Below, piece after piece: positions 6,140-7,392 of a stretch of DNA of 7,392 nucleotides. The position numbers and the translations under genes were made by a program. Source of the DNA: Clostridiales bacterium (GTDB lineage: Bacteria > Bacillota > Clostridia > Christensenellales > Aristaeellaceae); contig SFGO01000113.1 in NCBI GenBank assembly GCA_004556545.1, positions 1-7,392 of the forward strand. Direction: 5' to 3'. Below the pieces are notes generated by a model. That model had not been told where the DNA came from. It worked only from the letters and a program-made list of their open reading frames with translations, and did no database searches. Numbering within the stretch: the first letter of the stretch is position 1; each line of letters starts with the position of its first letter.

Positions 6140-7392
6140 TCAGGCTACCTTTTCGACAGAAAGGTCGGCATCAGGGCGGGTCAGCGTCATCACCGACGCC
6201 AGTTTATTCAGCGTATTGCCCAGGGTTTGCGGAATGGCGGTGGCGGCAACAAAGCGATCCGGGCGCATCACCACCAGCGAAGCATTGTGTTGCGCGAACC
6301 AGCTACGCAGACGACCTTGCGTATCGCCCACGCGTAGCACGCCGTCGTGGTTATCCTGTGCGGTATGAATTTGCACTTCCGGCACCACCTGAATGAAGCG
6401 TGTGCCCAACGCGCGCCACTGCTGGATTTGCTCGTCGCTCATCCCCCACAGTGGATTGCATCCCCAGCCAATTACCGCGAAGTTCGCGCCAATCGCGTTA
6501 TCGAGCAGCGTCACGTCGCCGTTTTCCAGCGTGACTTTCGGCTGAATAAACATCTTGCCGACCGGAGAGTGCTTCGCTTCGCCCTCACGTACCAGCGCAC
6601 CGCCGTAATATTGCGGCATCGGCTTGAAGCGCATTTCGAGGAAGTAGCGTTTTACTGGCGGCAGATAATTCAGTAGCCAGGAAACGCCGTCACGTAACGT
6701 ACCCTGCCAGCGTTTCGGCGGAGCCAGCACGTTGCCCGCCGTCACGGACAGGTCAATCATCGCTTTGGCGTGATCGCGACGTTCTTGTTGATAGGTATCG
6801 AGCAGCGCATCGCGGGCTTTCCCCTGGATAACCAACGCCAGTTTCCATGCGAGGTTAAAGGCGTCGCGCATACCACTGTTATAGCCCTGCCCCTGCCATA
6901 CCGGCATGATGTGCGCGGCATCGCCCGCCAGCAGTACGCGATCAATACGGAAACGTTGCGCCAGTCGCGCGTTGTGGGTGTAGACACGCTGGCGAATCAA
7001 TTCAACATTGTCCGGATTAGGCAGCACTTTGCTTAACAGCTTGCGCATATTTTGCGGCTCACGCAGCTGTTCTTCGGTTTCTCCCGGCATCACCATAAAT
7101 TCAAAGCGACGTACCGCATGAGGCAGCGCGGCAGAAACATACGGGCGCACCGGATCGCAACATAAATAGATATGCGGCGTACTTAACGGATCGTTGGCGA
7201 TATCCACCACAATCCACTGATTTGGCGCAGTTTTACCTTCAAACGGCACATTCAGGGTGCGACGAACAAAACTTGCCCCACCATCACAGGCCACCAGCCA
7301 CTGGGCTTTGACTATTTCCCGCTGCCCTTCTGCCGTTTTCAGGTGCAAGGTCACTTCGTCATTTTGCTGGCTGAAGGCCTCCAGCTCGCGGG
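6140..7392 (-). CDS. mhpA: 3-(3-hydroxyphenyl)propionate hydroxylase MhpA, C-terminal 416 residues (5' end cut by the window)
   Basis: MhpA is an FAD- and NADH-dependent class A aromatic monooxygenase that ortho-hydroxylates 3HPP or 3-hydroxycinnamate to the 2,3-dihydroxy product, the first pathway step. The frame is open to the edge; the first full codon is at 7390..7388 and the visible protein starts RELEAFSQQNDE. E. coli MhpA has 554 residues, so about 138 are missing, including the N-terminal GxGxxG dinucleotide motif. Visible marks are the DG motif (LVACDGGASF, visible residues 36-37) and the second FAD motif (RVLLAGDAAHIMPVWQGQG, GD at 156-157) followed by NLAWKLA. Roughly the last 150 residues form the thioredoxin-like C-terminal domain seen in phenol-hydroxylase-type enzymes. 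The internal GTG at 7354 is not a start. The MhpR/CRP-controlled operon promoter known from E. coli would be outside, to the right. Confidence 0.96.
   Translation of the reverse strand, partial: RELEAFSQQNDEVTLHLKTAEGQREIVKAQWLVACDGGASFVRRTLNVPFEGKTAPNQWIVVDIANDPLSTPHIYLCCDPVRPYVSAALPHAVRRFEFMVMPGETEEQLREPQNMRKLLSKVLPNPDNVELIRQRVYTHNARLAQRFRIDRVLLAGDAAHIMPVWQGQGYNSGMRDAFNLAWKLALVIQGKARDALLDTYQQERRDHAKAMIDLSVTAGNVLAPPKRWQGTLRDGVSWLLNYLPPVKRYFLEMRFKPMPQYYGGALVREGEAKHSPVGKMFIQPKVTLENGDVTLLDNAIGANFAVIGWGCNPLWGMSDEQIQQWRALGTRFIQVVPEVQIHTAQDNHDGVLRVGDTQGRLRSWFAQHNASLVVMRPDRFVAATAIPQTLGNTLNKLASVMTLTRPDADLSVEKVA
6271..6278 (-). other. Chi recombination hotspot octamer
   Basis: Exact GCTGGTGG on the minus strand, inside the 3' part of mhpA. 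Confidence 0.6.
7291..7298 (-). other. Chi recombination hotspot octamer
   Basis: Exact GCTGGTGG on the minus strand, inside mhpA near the right edge. Confidence 0.6.

Noticed and set aside
7354..7392. A GTG start at 7354 giving a 404-residue protein
   Set aside because: The frame continues upstream to the window edge with sequence matching MhpA, and the missing N-terminal FAD domain shows the gene is simply cut by the window.
1..7392. A novel defence, mobile or biosynthetic system
   Set aside because: All coding capacity is accounted for by the known mhp pathway and the yaiL edge; no transposase, integrase, CRISPR repeat, tRNA or toxin-antitoxin pair was found on either strand.

Overview
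The window is chromosomal DNA of an enterobacterium, almost certainly Escherichia coli or Shigella. It carries most of the mhp operon for breakdown of 3-(3-hydroxyphenyl)propionate (3HPP). The evidence for the organism is protein sequences that read as close matches to remembered E. coli MhpA-F and MhpT, the E. coli gene order, an enterobacterial REP element, five Chi octamers (GCTGGTGG), and the first codons of yaiL at the left edge, which is the gene beyond mhpT in E. coli. No database search was run, so strain-level identity is not claimed.

Every gene is on the minus strand, so transcription runs from right to left. From the right edge the order is: mhpA (3HPP hydroxylase, N-terminus cut off by the window), mhpB (extradiol ring-cleavage dioxygenase), mhpC (C-C bond hydrolase), mhpD (2-hydroxypentadienoate hydratase), mhpF (acylating acetaldehyde dehydrogenase), mhpE (4-hydroxy-2-oxovalerate aldolase), a 175-bp gap holding a REP element, mhpT (3HPP transporter, MFS), a 101-bp gap, then the first 15 codons of yaiL. 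The six catabolic genes are packed with gaps of 1, 17 and 9 bp and two 4-bp ATGA overlaps, as expected for one polycistronic, translationally coupled unit.

Together the enzymes form a complete meta-cleavage pathway. MhpT imports the substrate. MhpA adds a second ring hydroxyl and MhpB opens the ring next to the catechol hydroxyls. MhpC cuts the product into 2-hydroxypenta-2,4-dienoate plus succinate (fumarate when the substrate is 3-hydroxycinnamate). MhpD hydrates the dienoate, MhpE splits the result into pyruvate and acetaldehyde, and MhpF converts acetaldehyde to acetyl-CoA. The regulator gene mhpR and the main promoter lie outside the window, beyond the right edge.

I found no undescribed system. 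The key catalytic residues I could place are present in every enzyme, and no frameshift, insertion sequence, CRISPR, tRNA or rRNA is visible. The less explained parts are the two intergenic gaps: the REP with flanking inverted repeats before mhpT, and the mhpT-yaiL gap, which has a hairpin but no recognisable U-tract terminator.
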